Source: SIG565 sp045646145
Lineage (GTDB): Bacteria > Bacillota > Clostridia > Oscillospirales > Acutalibacteraceae
Length of the DNA stretch: 64,000 nt
NCBI GenBank assembly: GCA_045646145.1
Contig: JAZRKE010000044.1
Coordinates: 1-64,000 of the forward strand
Direction: 5' to 3'
This document shows positions 58,701 to 64,000 of the stretch, piece by piece. The position numbers and the translations under genes are program-made. Under the pieces are notes generated by a model that made no database searches, was not told where the DNA came from, and was given only the letters and a program-made list of their open reading frames with translations. Numbering within the stretch: position 1 is the first letter of the stretch; every line of letters begins with the position of its first letter.

Positions 58701-61362
58701 CAATGTATTGTTCAACTCTACAAAGCCGAGAGAATATGACGGAAGTCATATAGTTTTTTCGGGTATGAACCCCGAAATAAAGCTGCGTGAACATCAGCTC
58801 AATGCGGTGGCTCACATTCTCTACGGCGGTAACACTCTGCTTGCTCACGAAGTCGGCGCAGGTAAAACATTTGAAATGGTAGCGGCGGCCATGGAGAGCA
58901 AAAGGCTCGGTCTTTGCCGAAAACCGTTGTTTGCAGTTCCCAATCATCTTACCGAACAATGGGCATCGGAGTTTCTTCGCCTTTATCCTTCTGCAAATAT
59001 TCTTGTTACTACAAAGAAGGACTTTCAGCCTGAAAACAGAAAGAAATTCTGTGCAAGAATTGCTACGGGTGATTATGATGCTATCATCATCGGTCATTCA
59101 CAGTTTGAGAAGATACCCGTTTCGCTTGAAAGACAAGAACGGCTCATTCAACAGCAGATTGATGAAATAACCGAGAATATCGCTATGATGAAATATGACA
59201 GAGGTGAAAAGTTTACTGTTAAACAGCTTGAAAAGACACGCAGAAGTCTTGAAGCCAAACTTGAAAAATTGCAGTCAACAGAACGAAAAGATGATGTTGT
59301 AAATTTTGAACAGCTCGGTGTTGACCGTCTGTATGTTGACGAAGCTCACAATTACAAGAACCTGTTTCTTTATACGAAGATGAGAAACGTTGCAGGTCTT
59401 TCCACATCAGAAGCACAGAAATCTTCCGATATGTTTATGAAGTGCCGTTATCTTGATGAAGTCACGGGCAATAAAGGTGTTGTTTTTGCTACGGGAACTC
59501 CCGTTTCAAACTCAATGACAGAACTTTATACGATGATGCGTTATCTTCAGTACGATATGCTTTCGAAAAAGAATCTGACCCACTTTGATGCTTGGGCATC
59601 GAACTTCGGCGAAACAACAACGGCTATTGAACTTGCACCCGAAGGAACGGGATACAGAGCAAGAACCCGTTTTGCGAAATTCTTTAATCTGCCCGAACTT
59701 ATGAATATGTTTAAGGAAGCGGCAGACATAAAAACGGCAGACACTTTAAATCTGCCGAGACCCGAAGCTGAATATCACAATGTTGTTGCTCATCCGACAG
59801 AAACACAAAAAGGCTTGGTTAGTGAATTATCCGAAAGAGCTGCCGCCGTTCATTTAGGTAGTGTTGACCCTTCGGAAGATAATATGCTGAAAATCACTTC
59901 TGACGGCAGAAAGCTCGGTCTTGACCAAAGAATTATCAATCCCGATTTCGCTGATGAAGAAAGTACAAAAGTTAATCTTTGTGTCGATAACATCGTCAGA
60001 ATTTATGAAGAAGGAAATGCGGATAAACTGACACAGCTTGTGTTCTGTGATATATCTACTCCGAAAACCAAAACTGCGGCGAAAGCTGAACCGACACTTA
60101 CAAATCTTGACCCTATCCCCGAAAAGTCTTTTACGGTTTATGAAGATATACGGGATAAGCTGATTGCAAGAGGTGTTAAACCCGAAGAAATCGCTTTTAT
60201 TCACGATGCAAATACGGAAGAAAAGAAGAAAGATTTATTCGGAAAAGTGCGTTCCGGTAAAGTCCGTGTTCTTATGGGCAGTACATCAAAAATGGGAGCC
60301 GGTACTAATGTTCAAGACAGACTTGTAGCTCTTCACGATTTGGATGCTCCGTGGCGTCCGGGTGATCTGGAACAGCGAAGCGGCAGAATTGTCCGACAAG
60401 GTAATCAGAATGAGAAAGTACATATTTACCGATATGTTACCGAGTCAACATTTGATGCTTACCTTTGGCAGACACTTGAACAAAAGCAGAAGTTCATATC
60501 GCAGATTATGACCTCAAAATCTCCCGTGCGTTCCTGCGAAGATGTTGACGAAACTACTCTTTCCTTTGCAGAAATCAAAGCACTTTGTGCGGGAGATGAA
60601 CGCATTAAGGAGAAAATGGATTTGGATGTCGATGTGGCAAAGCTGAAGCTTATGAAAGCAAGCTATCAGAATCAGCAATTCCGACTTGAAGATAATATTC
60701 TCAAAAACTTTCCGCAACAGATAAGGCAATACGAAGAATACATTAACGGATTCCAAACCGATATTCAGACTGCAAAAGATAATTCGCATCCGCCCGAAGG
60801 ATTTGCCGGAATGACCGTTCGGGGTGATTTCTTGACCGACAAAGAAAATGCGGGTGCAGCTCTCATTGATGCAATGAAAGATGTGAAAATCTTTATGGAC
60901 ACACCGATAGGTTCTTACAGAGGATTTGATATGTCATTGTCGGTAGAAGATTTCGGCAAAAAGTATGTCCTTACTCTCAAAGGCAAAATGTCCCACAAAG
61001 TAGAACTCGGCAAAGATCCGAGAGGTAATCTTATTCGTATTGATAATGTGCTTGATTCAATAACAAAGAGATTGAATGATACTCAATTAAGACTTGATAA
61101 TGTTAAAACTCAGATGGAAAATGCGAAAGCCGAACTCGGTAAGCCTTTCCCGCAAGAAGAAGAACTGAAAATCAAGTCTGCAAGACTTACAGAGCTGAAT
61201 ATTGCTCTGAATATGGATAAGCCTGAAGCTCCGTCAGCGGAAAATGCTATTGCCAAAAGCAGCAGACCGTCAATTATTGATAAGTTGCAGATGGCAAGTG
61301 CAAAAAGCAAAACCACTATCCCAAAAACAACAGAAAAAAAGAAAACGGAGGAAGTTTTATAA
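52750..61362 (+). CDS. Giant N6-methylase/SNF2-like helicase of the ICE
   Basis: The 2870-residue protein has, in order: an ArdC-like N-terminal part (1-110); a disordered Ser/Glu/Arg-rich linker (about 250-378, encoded where tnpV overlaps); two MutS domain-I-like modules (about 745-840 and 855-940, the second with YQVGDFFEMFGEDA); other small modules; an N6-adenine methylase domain (about 1310-1480, motif I LEPSMGIGNFFG and motif IV GNVPFG, a variant of NPPF); and a SNF2/DEAH helicase (Walker A AHEVGAGKT near 2031, YVDEAHNYKN near 2195, motif VI QRSGRIVRQGN near 2541). It probably modifies and handles incoming element DNA. It is intact. Confidence 0.9.
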   Translation: MENENTSKVQQIALLAEETERNLTRSRQSWTSFLHTAARLYKYPFNEQLLIFAQRPEATACADYDIWNKQMNRYIRRGSKGIALIDTDTEPRTLKYVFDVSDTGKTERSKTPFLWEYRDEHENTVTSALESKYDVSAKNGIANQLESIAAQLVDEYWGNYKRDIFDIVDDSFLEGYDEDNIGMAFRNAAVVSTTYTLLTRCGINADEYFEDEDFLSIFDFNTSDTVNFLATAVSETSEQVLRQIEISVKNYERERSKNNEQHHLQSERRLSDSELNSRSDREETPREIRQNEEGISQESPSGSLEQNGIEGHSLQPSVGDRRSSEQSLGTDDARTDEISGSDGRTESERPDEMGRSDEQSSSSGRGDNSDGTDLQLSNHDFNARWNGIEYFHQDKEKNELIKTFLAPHKEEIAMFYESHSDRDERSDFIMSFFNSTPYEMTLSNGVNAGFEAYSDAIRLWRNDGTELREAWQKWFQIERSVFGLMLMEEWTEPQASLLSGAEKQELIGTAVKNEAPLYLPQSAVDYVLCGGSDFSEGKMRIYRQFTESLSKEENIKFLKNEYGTGGHSDAIPSSGFWEGHDAKGIEISDHYSVPQRRVLLTWNYIESRLSELIKADRYLNPKETEMYPQWLENRLLKEAEWQREREISDILRNSAKEKETPKEYRYEYDVGDSVKLGEDEYTILSIEDTVVLSNVQFPLFSEEFSKDEFEKKVKENPANNHLRVEVEVERPAVNTETESDIDDSNKPDFLLQYEQVKNDNPDSIVLMHVGGFYYAFGKDAEIVSKHTNYTAEGKNLYGNVFTPFCQVLDFNLSYVTKSLNENNIETVVMALDKGVMDRYTPPSLSEQKTSVESRNSIIADEYNGLKEHNPDSIILYQVGDFFEMFGEDAIKVSKQLDLVLTSREFPNIGRVEMCGFPRHRLEAYLEKIREENSVVISAIPDGKTERESFQMLRIGENSEIEKAKELINKFCLDEYGEDADFSDMKNIDIAYTTLTDAEIPVQVSVNLVDYRIDRFIDNNHYDSRTYDSLEGLINGELYSLDFDDLVYIPDETLESQIYTDTEIVSEPSDRFDVRQISVPFEGDKFAVYDNETDDFYVTEDNLTHWFDTEEEALADLESISAQNDVIAEIREPEIPYNVGDVIYLENDIPYVIEDIGSHDVRIRDTTLLYPISRVENRANFLKLLDQYPQEEHSKFTAKTVEEFKAEDYGLPYDITIQTLGTKEAEKAKPENFHITDYNLGVGGAKEKFKNNIIAINLLKELEHEGRQATPEEQEILSRYVGWGGLADAFDDTNEKWGDEYRELYVTLSPDEYRAAKSSVLDAHYTSPTIINAMYEAIGNMGFTEGNILEPSMGIGNFFGMLPDEMSTSRLYGVEIDSISGRIAKQLYPNADITISGFEKTSRRDFYDIAIGNVPFGQTKVNDREYNKLGFSIHNYFFAKALDQVRPGGIVAFVTSHHTMDAKTPEVRKYLAQRADLLGAVRLPNNAFKANAGTDVVSDIIFLQKREEPMEIEPDWVHLGMSENGFPINSYFAQHPEMILGEQSSKSTQYGVDAFTVKPIEGADLGELLHEAMKNIQGSYKAAELPTLEENTEVSKISIPADPNVKNYSYAVVDGDVYYRQNSIMVKTEVNATAKERIKGMVGLRDCVNELIDLQLDELSTDSEISEKQAELNTLYDNFTKKYGLINDKVNKSAFSNDSSYYLLCSLEVLDEEKKLKRKADMFTKRTIKQHSSVTKVDTAVEALAVSIGERASVDLGFMASLMGEGATPQKIVEDLQGIIFKDPRTGPFDLESNPDRSYIGWQTADEYLSGNVREKLVYAEYEAEKNPFFNVNVEALTKAQPKELDASEIEVRLGATWIDKEIIEQFMYETFKTPPYARFNMKVKYSEYTAEWRIENKSFVSGSDVNAHVTYGTTRKSAYEILEDSLNLRDVRVYDTVIENGKEKRVLNSKETTLAQQKQQVIKDEFRDWIFRDPERRNYLVEKYNVLFNSTKPREYDGSHIVFSGMNPEIKLREHQLNAVAHILYGGNTLLAHEVGAGKTFEMVAAAMESKRLGLCRKPLFAVPNHLTEQWASEFLRLYPSANILVTTKKDFQPENRKKFCARIATGDYDAIIIGHSQFEKIPVSLERQERLIQQQIDEITENIAMMKYDRGEKFTVKQLEKTRRSLEAKLEKLQSTERKDDVVNFEQLGVDRLYVDEAHNYKNLFLYTKMRNVAGLSTSEAQKSSDMFMKCRYLDEVTGNKGVVFATGTPVSNSMTELYTMMRYLQYDMLSKKNLTHFDAWASNFGETTTAIELAPEGTGYRARTRFAKFFNLPELMNMFKEAADIKTADTLNLPRPEAEYHNVVAHPTETQKGLVSELSERAAAVHLGSVDPSEDNMLKITSDGRKLGLDQRIINPDFADEESTKVNLCVDNIVRIYEEGNADKLTQLVFCDISTPKTKTAAKAEPTLTNLDPIPEKSFTVYEDIRDKLIARGVKPEEIAFIHDANTEEKKKDLFGKVRSGKVRVLMGSTSKMGAGTNVQDRLVALHDLDAPWRPGDLEQRSGRIVRQGNQNEKVHIYRYVTESTFDAYLWQTLEQKQKFISQIMTSKSPVRSCEDVDETTLSFAEIKALCAGDERIKEKMDLDVDVAKLKLMKASYQNQQFRLEDNILKNFPQQIRQYEEYINGFQTDIQTAKDNSHPPEGFAGMTVRGDFLTDKENAGAALIDAMKDVKIFMDTPIGSYRGFDMSLSVEDFGKKYVLTLKGKMSHKVELGKDPRGNLIRIDNVLDSITKRLNDTQLRLDNVKTQMENAKAELGKPFPQEEELKIKSARLTELNIALNMDKPEAPSAENAIAKSSRPSIIDKLQMASAKSKTTIPKTTEKKKTEEVL
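53525..53878 (+). CDS. tnpV: TnpV-family protein, fully overlapping the helicase gene in another frame
   Basis: The 117-residue protein is in frame +1 relative to the helicase. It matches the transposon-encoded TnpV family well: SNITYSQNGDYLIPNLTL, KPLGKYGRMRKEYLKNHRPA, LYSHLLEIDEAANNRLEQMM and EEIILTELIYS. A strong AAAGGAG (53510-53516) stands 8 nt before the ATG at 53525, and TAA ends it at 53878. In the helicase frame the same bases encode only a low-complexity linker. This is overprinting with an independent ribosome-binding site. TnpV's function is unknown; it is found across ICEs of this group. Confidence 0.85.
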   Translation: MSNITYSQNGDYLIPNLTLVQTEKKPLGKYGRMRKEYLKNHRPALWNRMVLRDTLYSHLLEIDEAANNRLEQMMPELMKSAGVTEELKASDPMKWVGLMNNLQAQAEEIILTELIYS

Positions 61363-63003
61363 ATGGATTTATCAATCAGACCAATCAAACCCGAAGAAAT
61401 ACCGTTTTCATATACTCAGTCACAAAATGACAATATAGAAAGCGGTTGTATCGGTTTTCTCCGTGGGGATTTTGACACAAGCGGCAAAGGCTTTTACACC
61501 ACTTGGGAAGATAAAGTAAAGTTTTTTAAAACAGATGAATTCAAAAGAGAATTTGATGATGTTATCAATTCTTTGCGGTTCGGTTATGGAGAGCTTCTGA
61601 AAGACAGAAGCTCTCTTTCTGCTTATTGTCAGAACAATCCCGATGGAGTTATTGAGGGTAACTATACCAAAGAATACGGTTTCAGAGTTGATACCGATGA
61701 ACACAGCTACATTTTGAGATGCAATCCCACCAAAGGCGATTACAACTTTTATGTTTACGCTTATGACCGTGAAACATTTGAAAAATATCTTAATGAAATA
61801 GGAGTTGATGATTTGAGCGAAACATATAAAAAAAATCCTGAACTCTGCAAAAAAATGAAAGCAGAGCAAGATAAATTTAAGGACTGGCTTATGCAACAGT
61901 CACCCGAAGAAATCTTAAATCACGCCTACGAATATTCAGTTCGCAACGATATTCTGACTCATACACAATATGCCGATTTGTCTGATGAATTAGCAACAGC
62001 ATTGTTAAATTTGCCTTCGCCGTTATCGGATGTTTATGACAGATTTATAAGGGTTGAAACAGATTACATAATGACTATTGACGGCTCTATTTACGAAGCA
62101 GCATTTAGAGCATTTGAAAAAGCAGAAGCAGAAAAAGAAAAGACAATGACGGTTCTCGTTGTTGCGCCGGGAGAAAAACCGACTGTCGAAACAATCCCTA
62201 TCGGACTTGAAAGTTTACAACAGCAGGTTGGCGGATATATCGAAGCGGTTTATCCGTTTGAAGAACCCGTAGGACTTGTTTGTAACGAAGAAGGCAAAAT
62301 AAACGGTATGCAGTTAAATCGTGCTTTGCGTGATGATGAAAACAGTATCTACGATATTGTTTCGGGAACATTCCTTGTTGTGGGTCTTGGTGAAGAAGAT
62401 TTCTGCTCCCTTACTCCCGAACAGATTGAGAAGTATTCGGAACATTTTGCAGAACCCGAAATGTTCTTTATGCTCGACGGTGAAATTCAGGCGATTCCGT
62501 ATAACGATCCGAGTAAATTTCCACTTTATGAAAAGCCTTTTGCAGAAGCAAGAGACAGAGAAGAAATATCAGCATACAGACTTTCTTCAAGAGCAGATAA
62601 TATGTGTAAAACCGCTATTGAAGCTGCTATAAGCGACAACTATTCAGATTGCAGACTTGACCCCGAAGGTGCGAAAAAAGTTGTTGAGAATTTCGGCATT
62701 GACCGTGTAAAGAAAATTCTTGCTCTTACTTGTATCGTAAAAGATTATGACGGAAGAATATCTGATGAAAATAAGGCTTGGGCAAAAACAGTTCGCCCGA
62801 ATGACGTGAAAGATAAGATTGATTTATCTCTTGTTGTTGACGGTGTTAATCCCGGTCTTACCGATATTTTTGTCAGACAAGTAAAGAGAATTGAAACAGA
62901 ACGTTCCGAAAAGAAACCTTCTGTTTTGAAAAAACTTGAATCTGCAAAAGATAATATTGCACCTGCTTCTGCTGTTCCAAAGAAGAAAGACCAGGTGCTT
63001 TGA
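61363..63003 (+). CDS. DUF3846/DUF3849-type ICE protein
   Basis: The 546-residue protein starts directly after the helicase stop (ACGGAGG before it). The N-terminal module (1-150) is unnamed. A DUF3846-like domain follows at about 262-365 (TVLVVAPGEKPTVETIPIGL, GYIEAVYPFEEPVGLVCNEE, INGMQLNRAL, SGTFLVVGLGEEDFCSLTPE). The C-terminal part (about 405-505) has DPEGAKKVVENFGIDRVKKI and LACTCIVKDYDG-like sequence typical of DUF3849-containing ICE proteins. No enzyme motif was seen. It lies between helicase and mobC, in the normal order, so it may help DNA processing. Confidence 0.8.
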   Translation: MDLSIRPIKPEEIPFSYTQSQNDNIESGCIGFLRGDFDTSGKGFYTTWEDKVKFFKTDEFKREFDDVINSLRFGYGELLKDRSSLSAYCQNNPDGVIEGNYTKEYGFRVDTDEHSYILRCNPTKGDYNFYVYAYDRETFEKYLNEIGVDDLSETYKKNPELCKKMKAEQDKFKDWLMQQSPEEILNHAYEYSVRNDILTHTQYADLSDELATALLNLPSPLSDVYDRFIRVETDYIMTIDGSIYEAAFRAFEKAEAEKEKTMTVLVVAPGEKPTVETIPIGLESLQQQVGGYIEAVYPFEEPVGLVCNEEGKINGMQLNRALRDDENSIYDIVSGTFLVVGLGEEDFCSLTPEQIEKYSEHFAEPEMFFMLDGEIQAIPYNDPSKFPLYEKPFAEARDREEISAYRLSSRADNMCKTAIEAAISDNYSDCRLDPEGAKKVVENFGIDRVKKILALTCIVKDYDGRISDENKAWAKTVRPNDVKDKIDLSLVVDGVNPGLTDIFVRQVKRIETERSEKKPSVLKKLESAKDNIAPASAVPKKKDQVL

Positions 63004-63004
63004 T

Positions 63005-63343
63005 TTGGGTGAACGTTACAGAAAAACTCCGATTTTGTTTTGGGTAACTGATGAAGAAAAGCAACAAATTGAAAGTCGGATGGAACTCGTTGGTTCAAGT
63101 AATATGAGTGCTTATTTGCGAAAAATGGCACTTGACGGATATGTTATAAATCTCAACGTTCCCGAACTCGATGAAACAATATCATTGCTTCGATACAGTA
63201 GCAATAATATAAATCAGATTGCCAAAAGGGTTAATGCAACAGGTGTGATTTTCAAGAATGAAATTGATGAAATTCAGAAAAGTCAATCTGAACTTTGGTG
63301 TATGCTTGATAAGATTATTGCAAAGTTTTCAAAGATAAAATGA
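63005..63343 (+). CDS. mobC: MobC-like relaxosome protein
   Basis: The 112-residue protein starts with TTG one bp after the preceding stop. The pattern is that of MobC (bacterial mobilisation): TPILFWVTDEEKQQIESRME, NMSAYLRKMALDGYVI, LLRYSSNNINQIAKRVN, with a ribbon-helix-helix type N-terminal part. MobC opens or recognises oriT together with a relaxase. No relaxase gene follows in the window, which is unusual. Confidence 0.85.
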   Translation: MGERYRKTPILFWVTDEEKQQIESRMELVGSSNMSAYLRKMALDGYVINLNVPELDETISLLRYSSNNINQIAKRVNATGVIFKNEIDEIQKSQSELWCMLDKIIAKFSKIK

Positions 63344-63400
63344 CATCCTTGAAAAAATTTTTGATTTCACATATATTGAAATCGAAACGGAGGTTTTATT

Positions 63401-63676
63401 ATGAAAATGGTTAAAATATTGCTTGCGCCAATTCGCATATTCCTGACAGTTACAATATCTGTGTTCAAGTTTTTGTTGTCTTTCTCATCAACAATATTAG
63501 CCATTATTGCATTTGTTGTACTAATGGTTGGTATTTTCTTCTTTGTTGATGGAGAGAAAACAGATGGCATCTATGCTCTTGTTTTAGCTTGGATAATAAG
63601 TCCGTGGGGTCTGCCTATGATTGCAACTTGGTTATTATCAAGGCTCATTATTTTTCGAGATTGGTTAAAGTCTTAA
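63401..63676 (+). CDS. CD1845-like small membrane protein
   Basis: The 91-residue protein has two or three membrane helices (about 5-28, 30-50, 58-82) with ILLAPIRIFLTVTISVFKF, ILAIIAFVVLMVGIFFFVDG and LAWIISPWGLPMIATWLLSR. It resembles CD1845-type proteins near the mob genes of Clostridioides-type ICEs. GGAGG stands 9 nt before the ATG, and a small inverted repeat (63363-63369/63377-63383) lies before that. Its function is unknown. Confidence 0.75.
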   Translation: MKMVKILLAPIRIFLTVTISVFKFLLSFSSTILAIIAFVVLMVGIFFFVDGEKTDGIYALVLAWIISPWGLPMIATWLLSRLIIFRDWLKS

Positions 63677-63709
63677 TTTTGAATTTTTTGTAAACTCCGA
63701 AAAAATTTG

Positions 63710-63738
63710 TGTAACATTTTCGTTTTTTCGTCATATGT
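63710..63738 (+). promoter_or_regulatory. Shared promoter-like motif, copy 6 (right edge)
   Basis: TGTAACA (63710-63716), 16-bp T-rich spacer, ATATGT (63733-63738), again inside CATATGTATATA, nearly identical to the copy at 9094-9122. It stands 30 bp before the partial gene at 63769. Confidence 0.6.
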
Positions 63739-63768
63739 ATATATACAGACTTTTAATTGGGGCTAAAC

Positions 63769-64000
63769 ATGACAGAAGTTGAAAAAAGAGCAAGAATTGA
63801 AATTTTGGAAATGCTAATCGAACATGAACTGAGTCTTGGCTATAAAGATTTCGATGCAGATTTTGTTGCCGAGTGTGTTGAATTATGCCTTGCACTTCAA
63901 GGTATAAAAATTACACCTGAAGAAATCGAAAAAGGAAAGAACAAGTTGTTAAAACTAATGAGAGAAAAAAGTAAGGAGATGGAAAACGGCAGTAACGAGA
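63769..64000 (+). CDS. Anti-sigma-like protein, N-terminal part (cut by window edge)
   Basis: An open frame of 77 codons with ATG at 63769 and weak GGGG-type ribosome-binding sequence runs off the right edge. It is helical and charged: VEKRARIEILEMLIEHELSL, DADFVAECVELCLALQGIKI, TPEEIEKGKNKLLKLMREKS. The pattern parallels residues 25-75 of the anti-sigma-like protein at 17188 (IDLIDECVDYLMELENGI, SDEELKNGKEQIYMLLDKK), and the promoter motif is shared as well. It is likely to continue with a membrane helix and DUF4367-like domain beyond the window. Confidence 0.65.
   Translation, partial: MTEVEKRARIEILEMLIEHELSLGYKDFDADFVAECVELCLALQGIKITPEEIEKGKNKLLKLMREKSKEMENGSNE

Overview
The window looks like a chromosome segment of a low-GC Gram-positive anaerobe of the Clostridia, most likely gut Oscillospiraceae/Ruminococcaceae. 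The signs are purine-rich GGAGG ribosome-binding sites, frequent TTG/GTG starts, Gram-positive signal peptides, ECF sigma/DUF4367-type pairs and a Tn1549/CTn-like conjugative element. No rRNA, intact tRNA, CRISPR array or insertion sequence was seen. All statements come from reading the sequence; no database search was run.

Region 1 (1-9 kb, minus strand): a Rhs/YD-repeat protein of 1944 residues ends in a His-Me-finger (AHH-type) nuclease toxin. It is followed 6 bp downstream by a beta-propeller-like protein in the immunity position and preceded by a small secreted protein. Upstream lies an ECF sigma factor/membrane anti-sigma pair. The sigma operon and the toxin operon share the same ECF promoter (TGTACTT, 16 bp, GCGTA), so the toxin is probably in the sigma regulon.

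Region 2 (9-24 kb, plus strand): a 1777-residue surface protein (peptidoglycan-binding repeats, DUF1906 glycoside-hydrolase-like domain, beta-propeller, CARDB and Ig-like domains, C-terminal anchor), a membrane-anchored PD-(D/E)XK-like protein, an Xre regulator with a second sigma/anti-sigma-like cluster, a secreted DNA-entry-type nuclease, and a two-gene nucleosidase plus P-loop NTPase unit that looks like a defence system.

Region 3 (23.8-27.2 kb): HTH regulator, excisionase and tyrosine integrase next to a 56-bp 3' fragment of a tRNA-Ser(CGA) gene, flanked on both sides by repeats of GAGAGAAC. This is an attachment-site region, followed by a two-domain excisionase-like protein.

Region 4 (27.3-29.9 kb, minus strand): an unrecognised four-gene operon (multi-pass membrane protein, small basic protein with an EEPLKK repeat, proline-rich protein, second membrane protein).

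Region 5 (30-63.7 kb, plus strand): the conjugation and maintenance module of an ICE. It holds ParB, a replication-initiator-like protein, surface proteins sharing one domain, PcfB/DUF3801, VirD4, Maff2 pilin-like protein, VirB6, PrgI, VirB4, BRO-N-like protein, NlpC/P60 hydrolase, DUF4315, DUF4366, topoisomerase III, Cys-rich VLP, 3D-domain protein, ArdC/LtrC-like protein, TTRAP, a 2870-residue methylase-helicase, DUF3846/3849 protein, MobC and a CD1845-like membrane protein. The small gene tnpV is written in a second frame inside the giant helicase gene. No relaxase is present in the window.

A second promoter-like motif (GTAATC or GTAACA, 16-17 bp T-rich spacer, ATATGT) occurs six times, each just upstream of an operon: both complete DUF4367-like gene clusters, the giant surface protein, the nucleosidase/NTPase pair, the four-gene operon, and the partial gene at the right edge. 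This suggests one regulon joining the surface and candidate defence genes.
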